From: Aphrocallistes beatrix
Taxonomy: Eukaryota > Porifera > Hexactinellida > Sceptrulophora > Aphrocallistidae
Assembly: GCA_963281255.1 (NCBI GenBank)
Contig: OY725491.1
Span: 3,720,001 to 3,784,000, forward strand
DNA length: 64,000 nucleotides
Direction of reading: 5' to 3'
Below the pieces are notes generated by a model. That model had not been told where the DNA came from, ran no database searches, and saw nothing but the letters and a program-made list of their open reading frames with translations. Below, piece after piece: positions 43,309 to 54,437 of this stretch. Numbering within the stretch: position 1 is the first letter of the stretch; every line of letters starts with the position of its first letter. A program made the translations under genes and the position numbers.

Positions 43309-44389
43309 TACATATATCCGTTGGAAAATTTCGATTAGTCATCATATCATTGCGCAACAGGTCATTCTAAGGACAATTTTAGCGATTTTCTAAGCTGTTT
43401 TAACCCTATTTCTAAATGGTATTAACGTATGACTTTTGTGTAGAACCAAGATTTGTACGAGTTGATTTGAAAAATTTAGAATTTTTCAATAGAATGTTGT
43501 TACATCCCTGCGTTGCTATGGTAAAGCATTTTGGTCAGTTTGGGCCATTTCGTGCAAACTGTAGTAACTAAATCTTCAAATTTGATCGTGTTTGATAGGG
43601 AATGGACTACTTACTATTAGGTGATAATACAACCTGAACTTCTAAATTCTACGGATTTTGAGTTATGGGTTGATTTTAAGAATGTGACCAAAACGCTAAA
43701 TTGTCGCATTACTCTATAGTCTGTGAATTTAGAAGTTTAAATTGTATTATTACCTAATATGAAGTAGCCAATTGCCTATCAAATACGATCAAATTTGAAG
43801 ACCTAGTTATTACTGTTTTCAGGATATGGCTCAAACTGATCAAAATGATTTACCATAGCAACGTAGGAATGTGGCAACATTCCATTGAAAAATACTAAAT
43901 TTTTAAAATCATATTGTCCTAATCTTAGTTCTACTCAAAAACTCTACCTTAATAACATTTAGAGTAGGCTTAAAACAGCTTAGAAAATTGACAAAATCGT
44001 GCTTAAAATGACCAGTTGCGCAATGATATGATGACTAATCGAAATTTTGACAACGGATATATGTACGTTTATGCCATGTTTATATATGCTTGTAATATAT
44101 TATAATGCCTATTCTGCATGGTTAACGATTTTAGGCTAATCGTGTATTAATCCATTCGGCTATTACCGCATCCTTGGTTATTTTACTATGAGGCATTATT
44201 AGAGTAGGCTATGAGTAACTGTATTTATTAGCTCCAGAAAGTGAGAATATCAAAATGTTATTTGTTGACAGAATTCATTGCAAAAAGGATCGAAGAAAAT
44301 TAATTTAAATCAAGATTGTTTGGCTGCTCTAAAACTACATTTTATTCATCTCATTAACTTAGAAGATCCATGTCAAAAGACAAAATTTA

Positions 44390-44462
44390 GGGAACGAAAA
44401 ATCCGGGACCAAATATCCGGGTACCAAATATTCGGGAACGGAAAGTCCGGGATTCGAATAAC
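44390..44462. repeat. CCGGGAAC/ATATCCGGG short tandem-like repeat
   Basis: Four or five units of the type GGGAACGAAAAATCC, GGGACCAAATATCC, GGGTACCAAATATTC, GGGAACGGAAAGTCC follow one another. It lies inside an 89-codon frame (44,278-44,547) that I do not regard as a gene. Such CCGGG-xx-AAAT arrays may be a MITE core. Confidence 0.5.
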
Positions 44463-44619
44463 TTGTGTGATGTACTGGAATGAGGAAGAGATAATAAGCA
44501 AGACATGCTCTGAAAATAATGATGCTTGTATGATGCTGAGGAATTAAAATGTGTTTTGAGAGATAAAATCTGCGTCAGTACGCTATACCGTCGCCTGTTT
44601 TTCGGGGTAAGACTGTTCT

Positions 44620-45470
44620 GAAGCTGGCAAAGAAAATTGGAGTCTAGAAACCTCAGGACAAGGAATCAATTCATATTTAGAATCGTGCATATTATCAATA
44701 ACCTATTGGATATGACTTTCAGCAGATGTAATACGAAATGCATTATCAGAATTAGTGGGAATATCCTCCGAGGTAGTGTGTACTGATGATGGAGTAGAAA
44801 TATTATTTAAAACCGATTCAAGTTGGCGAATATCACAGGGTTACATGAGGAACTGGAAAATATTCACCCTTATGATATGCTTTATAAGACAAGTCAAATT
44901 ATACCGATATGCACGTATTCACTTCAATCCTACAATTATCGAAACGAGGACGCATACAAATTGATGTATATTCGTCGGGATACCATGTAGACCATTCACT
45001 ATAAACTGATACTTGTAGAAAGGATAACATACTTCGTAGATCATGGAAACTCTGAATCTTGAACTTATGCTCTTCTACTACTCCTGACTTAGTGGAACAG
45101 CTTGATCGAGAAGTTCGTCATCTAGAGAGAGACGTTTGGTGGCGGATTGGGGAGCTGAATAGTATGAAGGACATCTTGGTAGTATATTCAGTACAGTTCC
45201 ATCTTTCAGCTTAGGACGGCTACGTGGTATTTCTCAATAACTTCCGTCTCCATTTGGCACTCTGTGTGTGGTTTCGATTTCGTCCTTTCTAAAGTGTTTG
45301 GAGCATACGTACTCAATTCTTAGATCGCCTCTATCCTCTCTGTGTAGGGCTCGTAGCCAGGCATGTCTCAATTCATCCGGTTTCTGTGGCATCTTGAATA
45401 CAGGTATTCTCTCAGTTGGGTGATAGTTACTTGTACAACCTGGTACAGAACATGTATTGGGCTAATTGTA
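44620..45470 (-). pseudogene. THAP-domain protein remnant (transposase-derived)
   Basis: Minus-strand reading from about 45,455 gives TCSVPGCTSNYHPTERIPVF, KPDELRHAWLRALHRED, YVCSKHFRKDEIE, then a TGA, then IPRSRPKLKDGTVPSILP. This is a THAP zinc finger in order: C-x4-C, the conserved W, C-x2-H and an AVPTF-like box (TVPSI). Further on (about 45,050-44,900) comes FHDLRSMLSFLQVSVYSEWS and CRIEVNTCISV, like the region following THAP in several arthropod transposon proteins. THAP fingers bind DNA in P-element transposase and relatives. The stop replacing a residue in the finger and later stops show that it is dead. Confidence 0.75.
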
Positions 45471-45479
45471 GCGGTTTAG

Positions 45480-46236
45480 GAGAGCTAACAAGACATAAAA
45501 CGTACTAGAAAGCGTCAGAAAGGAATCGGACAAATAAAATAAAATAAAATAAAAAATTATTAATGTAATTAAAAGATTTGTCAAGAATGCGTATATACAT
45601 TGTGGGGAATATTTAATCATTATGGGTTATTAATAATTTCATCTTTAAACACATCCCTATTAAGGAATTATCAAGCTTCATGGTTATTTTAGTGTAACCT
45701 ATACTTGTATAAATCAAACACAACTTGTTGATAATATTTCAAACATAATTTGTTACCATCGGCTAACCCATCCCTGGTCCAAAATTCACAAGTTGCTGTT
45801 AGCCCTGTTGCGTAGATCCGTGAGATCGTAGATTCGTGAGATTCTTATACTACATAACCATGGATTATTTTGTAGCGTAGAAATCTGAGATTGTCCGTAG
45901 AATCGTGAGATTTAGTTTCACTTACTTAAATTGCCTTGTGGTTCATTATGAAATGAGCATACTTTACCTACTTACTGCATAAGATTGAATGTCCAAATTG
46001 TTATATAAAATGGATAAATGTATGTAGATCTAAATTTCTCAAACAGATAATTATATATTACATAATTAGTGATACACTTTATCATAAGCGTGATATTATT
46101 GAGCTCTAGAGTAGATTATAATCTAAGTGGAGACAAATTCAAATTATTGTAGAAGCGTGCGACCAATAGTAGGCCCGTTAGGTATTTTTATGGGTAAAAT
46201 TCTAGAAATTAACCCCAAAATCCCCACTTCTTGTCA
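45480..46236. other. AT-rich spacer with (AAAAT)n microsatellite
   Basis: AAATAAAATAAAATAAAAT repeats at about 45,533-45,556. Around 45,815-45,915 words of the type GTGAGATTCG/GATCCGTGAGATCG recur. No gene recognised. Ends at the TTAA target of the piggyBac element. Confidence 0.6.
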
Positions 46237-46240
46237 TTAA

Positions 46241-48769
46241 CACATTTTCTATTTTTCTATGATTTGAGATTCATATTTATACTTAATTTGTTACGCAAGA
46301 GTGTCAAATTTTTATTTTCATTTTTTGCCAAAATCATCAGAATTATCCACTTGCCACTTCAAAAAATACTACTACTCACACCTGCTACAAGTTATTCACT
46401 ATTTATAATTCGTGACCCACCCGTGGGTCCCAAGTAGGGTTAAATGTAACGTGACCCACCCGTGAGTCACATGTTGGGTTTTGAAGCAGCAAATTTTTCA
46501 GAATACTTTATGGATGTTTTGTCTGGGCAATCTCAAAATACTGTAAAAATTTTATGCTCTTTTTGTTCTACCATAGATATTTACTTTCAGAATTTCATGT
46601 ATACTTGTCTTTGTTCAACATCGCTATAAGTAATATATTCCATATTATATACCTATATATAGTATTTCCAGCGTTAATTACATACTACTTAATAGAATAG
46701 TTTTTCTATACTAGTTAACTTTTTATATGGCAACTCGTTTTGGAACAACAAATTCAGAGGATGATAGCGAACAGGACGACGCTCCATATTCCGACGAATC
46801 TACCGCATCCGAATCTTCTGATAGTTTGAATTCGGAGGAGAGCTTAATACAGTCCCTTGATGTTGACACAGGGGTTGTAATGGAAGAATCAACGGTTAGT
46901 GATCTCAATGAATGGACCACTATTGTGGGAAAAGCTGCTAATACAGAGTTCATGAATAGTGAAAAAATGCTAATTACTATAAAAGGCTCAAGTATAAGTA
47001 AGGCGGTGATGCCTATCGATGTATACCACGCTATTGTTTCAGAGGAAATAATGGATCTAATTGTGATTGAAACGAACAATTATGCAAAGGAACGAAATTC
47101 GAAATTTCGAGAAACCAATATTGCCGAGATGCGAAAATTCTTAGGACTAGTTTGCTATATGGGTAATGTTCACCTACCAATGATATCACTTTATTGGTCA
47201 ATTGACCCTATCTATAATTTACCACTTCCACGTAAAGTTATGCCTAGAGATCGATTCCTTAGTTTACTGCGCAATTTTCACGCTTCTGACAACCATTCTA
47301 TGGAATTTGGTCGACTCTCAAAAATTCAGCCACTCCTTGATCGACTGAACAAGAATTTTCAACATGTATATGAACCTGGAGAACGCTTGGTGGTAGACGA
47401 ATCAATGGTTCCATGGCGTAGTAGACTAGTTTTCCGCCAGTACATGCCTGGAAAAAAAAAAAATGGGATCAAACTTTTCAAGTTATGTCCTCCAGATGGT
47501 TATACTTCAAATATTATAATATATCCTGGGAAGCAGAGTAGTCCACAAATTGATACAGAATTTGATGTAGGGATTTCGGGAAAATATGTCATATCATTAG
47601 CACATTCTTATTTAAACCAAGGTCGGACAATATACATGGATAATTGGTACACATCTATTTCTTTAACTGAGAACTTTTATACCATAATACCACGTGCACA
47701 GGTACTATTAGGAAAAATCGTAGGGGTTTGCCAGATGAAGTAATAAAGACGAAGCTAAAGAGGGGGCAAGCGATAGGGTTAGAGAACAGGAGTGGTGTCC
47801 AAGTTGTCAAGTGGCACGATAAGAGGGACGACTATTTCAACTGATCCTAGTTATTCTGAAAAATTGACTCCAACTGGCAAGATTCAGAGGAACGAAGAAC
47901 CAGTATTAAAACCTCAATCGGTGATTGATTATAATCATAGCAAACAAGGAGTGGATCTCAGCGACCAGTTCAACAGTTATTATTCACCTTTACGTGTCGC
48001 AAAGGCAGTAAATGGTGGCGCAAATTAGCATTTGAATTCTTATTAGGCACCTCGATATCCAACAGTTGGGTACTCTATAATAAATATTTTAATACGTACA
48101 AGAAAATGAGTATTCTAGAATTTAGAAATTCTATATTGAAATCATATTTTGATATTGATGCTGTGAAAACTGGCCGTCCCAAGAAAAATCCAGCACCCCG
48201 CGGTGAGCATTACCTGAAAGTAAAATTAGGCGCTGCACGACTAACCCGAAAGCGGTGTGTTAGTTGCTATCATGCTCTTTCTCAAGAAAGCGGTAGGGAA
48301 GTTGCTCAGATGAAGGCCCCAAAAGTGAAGACCTACTGCCCCGATTGTGAAAATCAACCACATTTGTGTGTTGATTGTTACAAAAAAGTTCATAAACATT
48401 AATTTAGGATCAATGCACAACGCGCTTTCCCATTTCCATAGTGATCAACAACTCCACTCGACTATTTAGTTTAAAACCCACTTTTACTCATTGTTATTTT
48501 ATTTTATGAATTTCATAAACAAAATATTTCCTTCTCATTTTCCTCGATTAATTTTAGAAATATAATTATCGTTTCTTTACGTATCTGCAATAGCAGGCAA
48601 TTTAGACATATCTCTATCAAGATATATCTCATTAAAAACATAAGATTTTGTGACCCACTGGTGGGTCACACAGTATAGTATGAACAATATGCTGTGACCC
48701 ACCGGTGGATCACACATTATTTTCTAAAAATAATTGTGACCCACTAGTGGGTTACGTATGAAAAATGTG
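46241..48769 (+). mobile_element. piggyBac element with TTAA duplication and subterminal palindromes
   Basis: 2,529 bp between TTAA at 46,237-46,240 and 48,770-48,773. Terminal repeats begin CACATTTT(C) at both ends. A 20-bp palindromic motif of type GTGACCCACYNGTGGGTCAC occurs twice near the left end (about 46,410 and 46,451) and three times near the right (about 48,650, 48,695, 48,735). Such symmetric motifs placed on both sides of the gene are likely transposase binding sites. Size is typical of piggyBac. Confidence 0.93.
46727..48402 (+). pseudogene. piggyBac transposase, three frame changes
   Basis: Starts MATRFGTTNSEDDSEQDDAP, an acidic N-terminus usual for the family. The DDE core has LVVDESMVPWRSR (first Asp), TIYMDNWYTSISL (second) and KQGVDLSDQFNSYYSP (third). 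The frame breaks near 47,680, near 47,840 and near 47,998; the pieces lie at 46,727-47,743, 47,792-48,028 and about 48,000-48,402. The last piece carries the cysteine-rich C-terminal domain (RCVSCYHAL ... CPDCENQPHLCVDCYKKVH), which binds the transposon ends. Catalytic residues and zinc ligands are conserved, so only small indels stand between it and activity. It is currently inactive as read. Confidence 0.93.
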
Positions 48770-48892
48770 TTAAGATTAGAGGGAGTGTATTTAGATAATA
48801 TCGAGTGCTTTACGAGCTTTCAGATATCCATTTGTATAACTCTGGAATAATTGAACTAGTTTACCATGCAATATCATGTTGCACTCTACAAT

Positions 48893-49465
48893 CAGGGTCG
48901 CTTATTATGATCCCGCTTAATATGAACTTTCATTTATTATGAACTATCTTCCTGGGGCCTTATTCACTAAGAAATCTTAATTAAGATTTGCTTAACTTTC
49001 GAATCTTCAAAATTAGAAGAGATTTTTAAAGAATTCAAATAGATTGCATGCTCTATTAATTTTAAGTGGTATAATTGAAATGCTTGACAAATTTTGACTC
49101 ATTTGTTAAACTTTTCAGAAAGTTACGTAATATTTTAAGTATGACGTCATAATACTTAAGTATGACATCACGAATATTTCGAGAGTGACTTGGAATATTT
49201 CCAGTATTTAGGTAGTTTATATTTCTATTGGTATCATTGAACATCTATTTACCCAAATCGTAATGCAACTCTTCAAAATTTCCACTGTAGTATAAAGTTA
49301 TATAAAGTTAAGGAAATCTTAAGTTTTCTTAGTGAATAAGGCCCCTGGCCTCAATTTCATTTTTTTAGATAGGATTTGTATTGAATCAAGTTCGCTTAAT
49401 ATATGAAATATCTCTATTATGAACAGAACTTTTGGTCCCCTGGTGGTTTACAAGAAGCGACCCTG
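48893..49465. mobile_element. MITE with CAGGGTCGCTT ends
   Basis: Left end CAGGGTCGCTTATTATGATC and right end (complement) CAGGGTCGCTTCTTG. GCTTAATATGAAC-type words recur near both ends. A second MITE (48,954-49,345) is nested inside. No coding capacity; family uncertain, pogo-like by the CAGGG start. Confidence 0.7.
48954..49345. mobile_element. Nested MITE with GGGGCCTTATTCACTAAG ends
   Basis: 392 bp with inverted ends GGGGCCTTATTCACTAAGAA at both sides (21 bp, near perfect). AATCTTAA words recur next to each end. PIF/Harbinger-like MITEs have GGGCCTTAT-type ends, so that is the best guess. Non-coding; lies within the CAGGGTCGCTT MITE. Confidence 0.75.
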
Positions 49466-50190
49466 ATTGTCTATGTTTTTAACAAATAGCAACTTTGGTT
49501 CCTAAGGAAATATCAGGAGTTTTTGATATTGTAATACCCATAGGTTGCTGTGAAGTCCCCAATTATACACATTTATAAGTACTTAAAATTTCTACTATTT
49601 ATTAATATTTTCCACGGTCTCAATGGCATTATTCTATGATGTACTATATCTACTGGATACAAACGCTTATTAATACTAATTTTTAATTCCCACTACGGAA
49701 ACTGTATGTATAAAGTAAATAAATATACTTTTATTCTAAATATCAAAATAGAGGGTAGTTTGTGAGAAAAATGAGGTTTATTCATATACAAGTATTGTAT
49801 TTACAGTATACAGAAAAAGATTCGAATATATTACATACTACTAGGGGGTCTCTAATGGAGACAATCAGAATAAATATATAAACAGTTATAACAAGCTGCT
49901 GATTATTCAAAATTTCAGTTTGTATGTATGTCGTTTTTATAAATGGAATGATTGTAGCGATTGGTTCCTTTGTTCAAAAACATAACTGCATGGGAAGCCG
50001 CATAGGAGTGCATCATGTTCTTCGAGATAATAGTGGATATTAACAGATTACGGGACCTTTCGTCTATCTAAGACTCATCAAGTTGGCTAGTTGCCAACTA
50101 GGTCTATATGTCAACACTTAGTCCGTATTCTATTGTCGATTTGTAGACTTAGTACGTATATTATATTGGAAAATATAAATTCTTCATTCT
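49466..50190. other. AT-rich stretch, nothing recognised
   Basis: No gene or inverted ends recognised. It is downstream of the stop of integrase copy 3 and may contain its 3' untranslated region and element end. Confidence 0.5.
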
Positions 50191-50673
50191 TCATTCGATA
50201 TTGATAATATCATTTGATGTTGTCCCATAGGTGAGAGTCGGGGAATTAATCATTGAAATGACAGGCTCATAGTGGTTCGAATAGCTGGTAATATAGATGG
50301 AGGCATCGCATTTGCCATTAGCTCTGAGCAATCGCACTTCACGGATTAATGAACCTCCTGTTCTATAATTGTTGGTTGAAACGAATATATCTGCTTGGAG
50401 AATGCAAGTAGCAGCCATTATCTCCACGTCTCCTCCCCAAGTACCTTCTATGCTTGTAAGGTTTTCATCTAAAAAGTAGGCGCATGGAGACATATTCTTC
50501 TGTAGAAAATACCACTGGAGTTGTGTTGTACCTTCACTTGCAATAAACCTGGCTATTATTGCTCGAACTTTTGCATGGCTCTCCTGACTTCCAGTTATAA
50601 TCTTCGATAGGCACCGAAACAGACAGTTTCCATCTCCAACTATACTTTCTGTCTCCCATGGTTCTGTAGCTAT
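50191..50673 (-). CDS. OTU cysteine protease exon of integrase copy 3
   Basis: An open 160-residue exon following a TTACTAG acceptor. It begins IATEPWETESIVGDGNCLFR and contains IITGSQESHAKVRAIIA, TWGGDVEIMAATCILQADIF and IYITSYSNHYEPVISMIN. D-G-N-C-L-F-R is the Asp/Cys box of OTU deubiquitinases, WGG-EI-A the second conserved block, and NHYEPV the His box; the spacing fits an OTU domain of about 130 residues. OTU proteases cleave ubiquitin or ubiquitin-like chains. All three catalytic residues are present and there is no stop or frame change, unlike the integrase core. An overlapping GGTTCATTA-type detail was not interpreted. Confidence 0.87.
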   Translation of the reverse strand: MATEPWETESIVGDGNCLFRCLSKIITGSQESHAKVRAIIARFIASEGTTQLQWYFLQKNMSPCAYFLDENLTSIEGTWGGDVEIMAATCILQADIFVSTNNYRTGGSLIREVRLLRANGKCDASIYITSYSNHYEPVISMINSPTLTYGTTSNDIINIE

Positions 50674-53600
50674 CTAGTAATTACAATACTCTCGTTACAA
50701 ATTGGGACTTAGTTCCTCACAATGTGTTCTAAAATTGAAAGAGGGTTGATACGATAATAACAGTAATGACAAAATAGTGCGGTCCCATTAATTGTATTTA
50801 CTCAAGTTAAATGTAGTACTTACAACTCCATACAACACGAGGGTGTATTTGGTAGCAAGAATATCTCCAAACCCTGGATATAGTTCATCTGTCCAATTCA
50901 GTAGAAGCTCTCTGATTTCTGCTTTCTATGGATTGTAGGTATGATTGTGGGGCAGAATTACTACTTGTTATGAATTAAGAATATATATTACCATTCTTTC
51001 TTCAATAACATCTTGAAGAAAACTGAAGAGAAGAGTGTTGGCAGCGTAACTATGATTGTGATGGAGCTTTTTGTGCAATGCTTCATGCAGTGGCGTCATA
51101 AATGTGTTTGAATGCACACTTTGTTGTAGAATAGTCTGAAAGAGGTTAGCATAATCATAAAGATGAGAAGACTAACATGCAATTAAATATGATTGACGCA
51201 ACACATAGTGAAATTAAAATTTGTCAACTCATGGTCCCTTAGATGATAATCCTTACAACATAGCTATTGTTTGTCTACATATATTCAAAGATTATGAAAG
51301 CATTCCCAAAATACCTTAAAGTCATCAAGTTTTGAAAGTATCTTGCTCCTCGAAAATCCAAATGCAAGATCTTCTTTCGACTACAAAGGAGAAAATATAT
51401 ACTTGTACAAATACAAACCTCATCATTCAATAACATCAAAAGAATTTGAATTGAAATATACCAATTGTATTCTTTTGTTTGCTGGCTGTTCGTTTGAATT
51501 TTCAGATTTTCTTTTGCGTGATACTGTTCTCCAATCGGGGACAGCATCACGTTGATAATAATGTAGTACAATATCAATCGGAACTTTTTTGTCTTTTTTC
51601 ATGCCTTTCGGATTTGGAATGAAGGCATGACTTTCCGTTATACGTGAAACAGTATAGGGCCTTAGATATTTCTCTTGCTGCTTGGTATTGGCCATTTTCT
51701 TTAATTTGGGCATGTTGGTGTAGATAATAGTATCACCCTCTTTTATCTCGGGTCTAAACAATAAGATCCGGGTACTTTGCTATTTTACACAATTATTATA
51801 TTAACATGGAAAAATTAAATTAACGATACTATGTAGACTTTGCACATTCCATTCAACATAGTTTATGTACGACATGTAGCATGTTATATGGTATGTGATG
51901 ACTTTACATTTAAATTCGAGTTAGCATTTCCGTAGTCAAAGTACAAGCAAACTAAATTTACGAAGAATGCCTGCAATTTTAACTGTTCAGCTTTCAACTT
52001 GCTATTTTATAACAGGATTTCAGAGAAATTCACACTAAAAATATTATCTCAATTGCTACGTCGTTACAAGTTAAATTATATTAAAATCTACAAAATACTC
52101 CTCTTTGATTACTCCACCGTAATTCGTTCCAATTGCAATCTAAGATAGTGCCTTAATAGAAATAATTCTACAAGCTAACAAACCTATTTTGATTGACTTT
52201 TTTATCATATTGTATCTTTTGTTTCATTTGCTCAGCTGTGGTATTTTCATGAGCAAATTTATACGTACTTTCACGATATTCTTTCAGATTGGCAATTGAC
52301 CCTATTGGTTGTTCGATTGGTAGAGAATATATGTCTTCTGTTATATCTGAATAAATATCCGAGTCACACAGAGAAAGAATAGCATCCTCTTCAGCAAAGT
52401 CATCTTCTGCAGAAACTGAAGCATTGCTGATAGATGGAACTAGTTCCTCATACCGGGAATCCCTACCCCACATAACTCTGAATGGAGTAGTACCATGGGA
52501 TTTTTTGTATGTTGAGTTCATACAGAGTACAGCAGATTTTAAGAGTTCCGACCACTCTTTACCACTTTCAAGGTGCATCATATTCAATTTACTACAGTAT
52601 AAAAGTACAGCAAACTACTAAACTATTTGAAATCATTCTTAACGAGGATTAAAACTTACGATTTCAATATCTTATTATGTGCTTCAACCAATCCGTTGGC
52701 CATTGGATGGTATGCTCTCGTGCTACGATTTTGAACATTCATTTTCTGATGAAAGTCTTGAAATAACTAATAAAGTAATATCTAATAATTTAAATTGAAA
52801 TTCACAATTGCAGGAATTGTAGAAATACTGCTATAACAACTTGCTTTTTGCTGATAATTATAATCAAAATAAATCTGTTAAAAGCACTGTTAACCACAAT
52901 GCTGTTTCGATCCCTGAATTTACAATTTTCGCAACATTTCTAAATAATTTTGCATCAATATCTTGGAAGTAAATTCTTTCCCTTGGTCGTGTTGAATGAT
53001 ATATTGGTCGTGTTGAATGATATAGGTAATCCCATGCCAAGGTATATATCTTCCAGTTGTCCTATAACATCGCTAGTAGTTTTGCTTTTGAGGGCTCGAG
53101 CGACGATATACTTGGAAAGATAACACACAGTAACAAGAATGTGCTTGTAGCCATCTGAAGTTTCAGGGAGATCGCATATTAGATCCATCGCTATGTGATT
53201 CCAAGGACTGTTTGGCGGGGGAATAGGCTGTAATTTCTTCTGAAGATTTGGTGGTAAAGGTTTATTCTTCTGACACTTTTGGCAAGTTTTCGTCTAAAAT
53301 GAGTAAATCATAAAAGGCTTCGAAGCACCCATAGTATTTAATCACACTAAATTATAATTTTTAATAGACTTTATAGGAAATATTGACAAGTTTGAACAAA
53401 ATAGGCTCACATGGTTGAGAATATCCACATACATCCCGAACCAAAAGTACTGCTTTTTGATTTCGTTCATCGTTGAGTTGATTCCGGGGTGCCCAACGAG
53501 GTTATGATATTTATCATAAATATTTTCAAGCTCACCACGAGTAGGAACTTGAAGTTTTACTTCTTCACCATCCTGTACAATGTTCTAGGATTGTATATTT

Positions 53601-54278
53601 TTATATAATTATCATTCAAAGGTGCTATAATATAAATCACTTACTCATGACTGGCAAGCGAAGTGTGTGTGTAAAATAAAGTATAATTGTTTAAAAAGTT
53701 AATTAATAAGGCCATGCAAAATATATTATGATACTTGTTACCCTCCCTACTCGTTCCGATTTTTATTTGCCTTGCCGAAAGTTTGATAATTAAAGGCTTT
53801 TATTGTGACCATTTTGTTCTTTCATTCATATTTTGATGCTCCTGTATGTGAGCCAATTCTTAGGAATAAGTATTAATACATCTGAATAAATAATAAATTA
53901 AATGAAATCTCTCCTATCCTTAATTTAAAAAAAGATGGTTATTTAAATACATACTTTATTTTACATGACCTAACATAAAATAAGTATTGTCGATTCACAG
54001 GCGATCTCTCATTCTCGTTCCACTATAATGGCTACTTGGGATTTTCGCAATTTGGAGATAGTTATACAAATTTTATTATTTCTGATAACGATACAGCTAG
54101 TATACTTGTATTAGTAAGTATATTGACCTACCTTATACAATTGTCCTGATTCTGAGAGGGAATAATCTCTTACTTTACGCCTGAAATTCCATTGTCCTTG
54201 AGCGGAATCTTTAAATTTTTCTGGAAATCTGCCACTTCCAAGGAACTGGATGATTTCTCCATGCTCTGAAGAATCCAT
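50191..54278 (-). pseudogene. Ginger/GIN-like integrase-OTU gene, copy 3 (nine exons, most complete)
   Basis: Exons on the minus strand: 54,278-54,132 (MDSSEHGEIIQFL...GQLYK, donor GTAGGT); 53,584-53,411 (VPTRGELENIYDKYHNLVGH, the two His of an H2C2 finger); 53,293-52,962 (TCQKCQ, the two Cys; MDLICDLPETSDGYKH with first Asp; HDQ second Asp); 52,766-52,660 (ANGLVEAHNKILK, Glu; donor GTAAGT); 52,591-52,184 (SGKEWSELLKSAVL, THGTTPF-like, acidic linker); 51,753-51,462 (EGDTIIYTN, GPY/F-like, basic tail); 51,135-50,992; 50,925-50,824; 50,673-50,191 (VGDGNCLFRCLSKII ... YSNHYEPVISM, OTU protease with Asp, Cys, His). About 730 residues. Breaks: a 21-bp tandem duplication plus a one-base frame change in exon 3 and loss of its GT donor. 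No RT, gag or LTR, so a DNA transposon or domesticated gene, not a retroelement. Confidence 0.85.
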
Positions 54279-54402
54279 TTCAAAATGAACTCGTTTTCTC
54301 AGAATTTAGTTTCGTATGCACCAGAGACAAATAGTGCAGCTAGTATGATGGTATTATTTTTGAACTGCTGCAATTTATAATGAATGCGGGTCAATCAAAG
54401 TC

Positions 54403-54410
<8 letters not shown>

Positions 54411-54437
<27 letters not shown>

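Larger units (their letters stand above)
41840..44215. mobile_element. Fold-back repeat, copy 3, interrupted by a DD37E element
   Basis: Left arm starts near 41,890 (CGATTAGCCTAAATTGTTAACC) and reads into CATGGTATCAAAGTA at 41,961, where the DD37E transposon begins. After 43,308 the arm resumes at TACATATATCCGTTGG, passes a centre near 43,670 and ends with TTAGAGTAGGCTATGAG. Without the insert it would be about 1 kb, like copies 2 and 4. Confidence 0.75.

Noticed and set aside
46723-47079. Minus-strand Ser/Ile-rich frame overlapping the piggyBac start
   Set aside because: Antisense shadow of the acidic piggyBac N-terminus.
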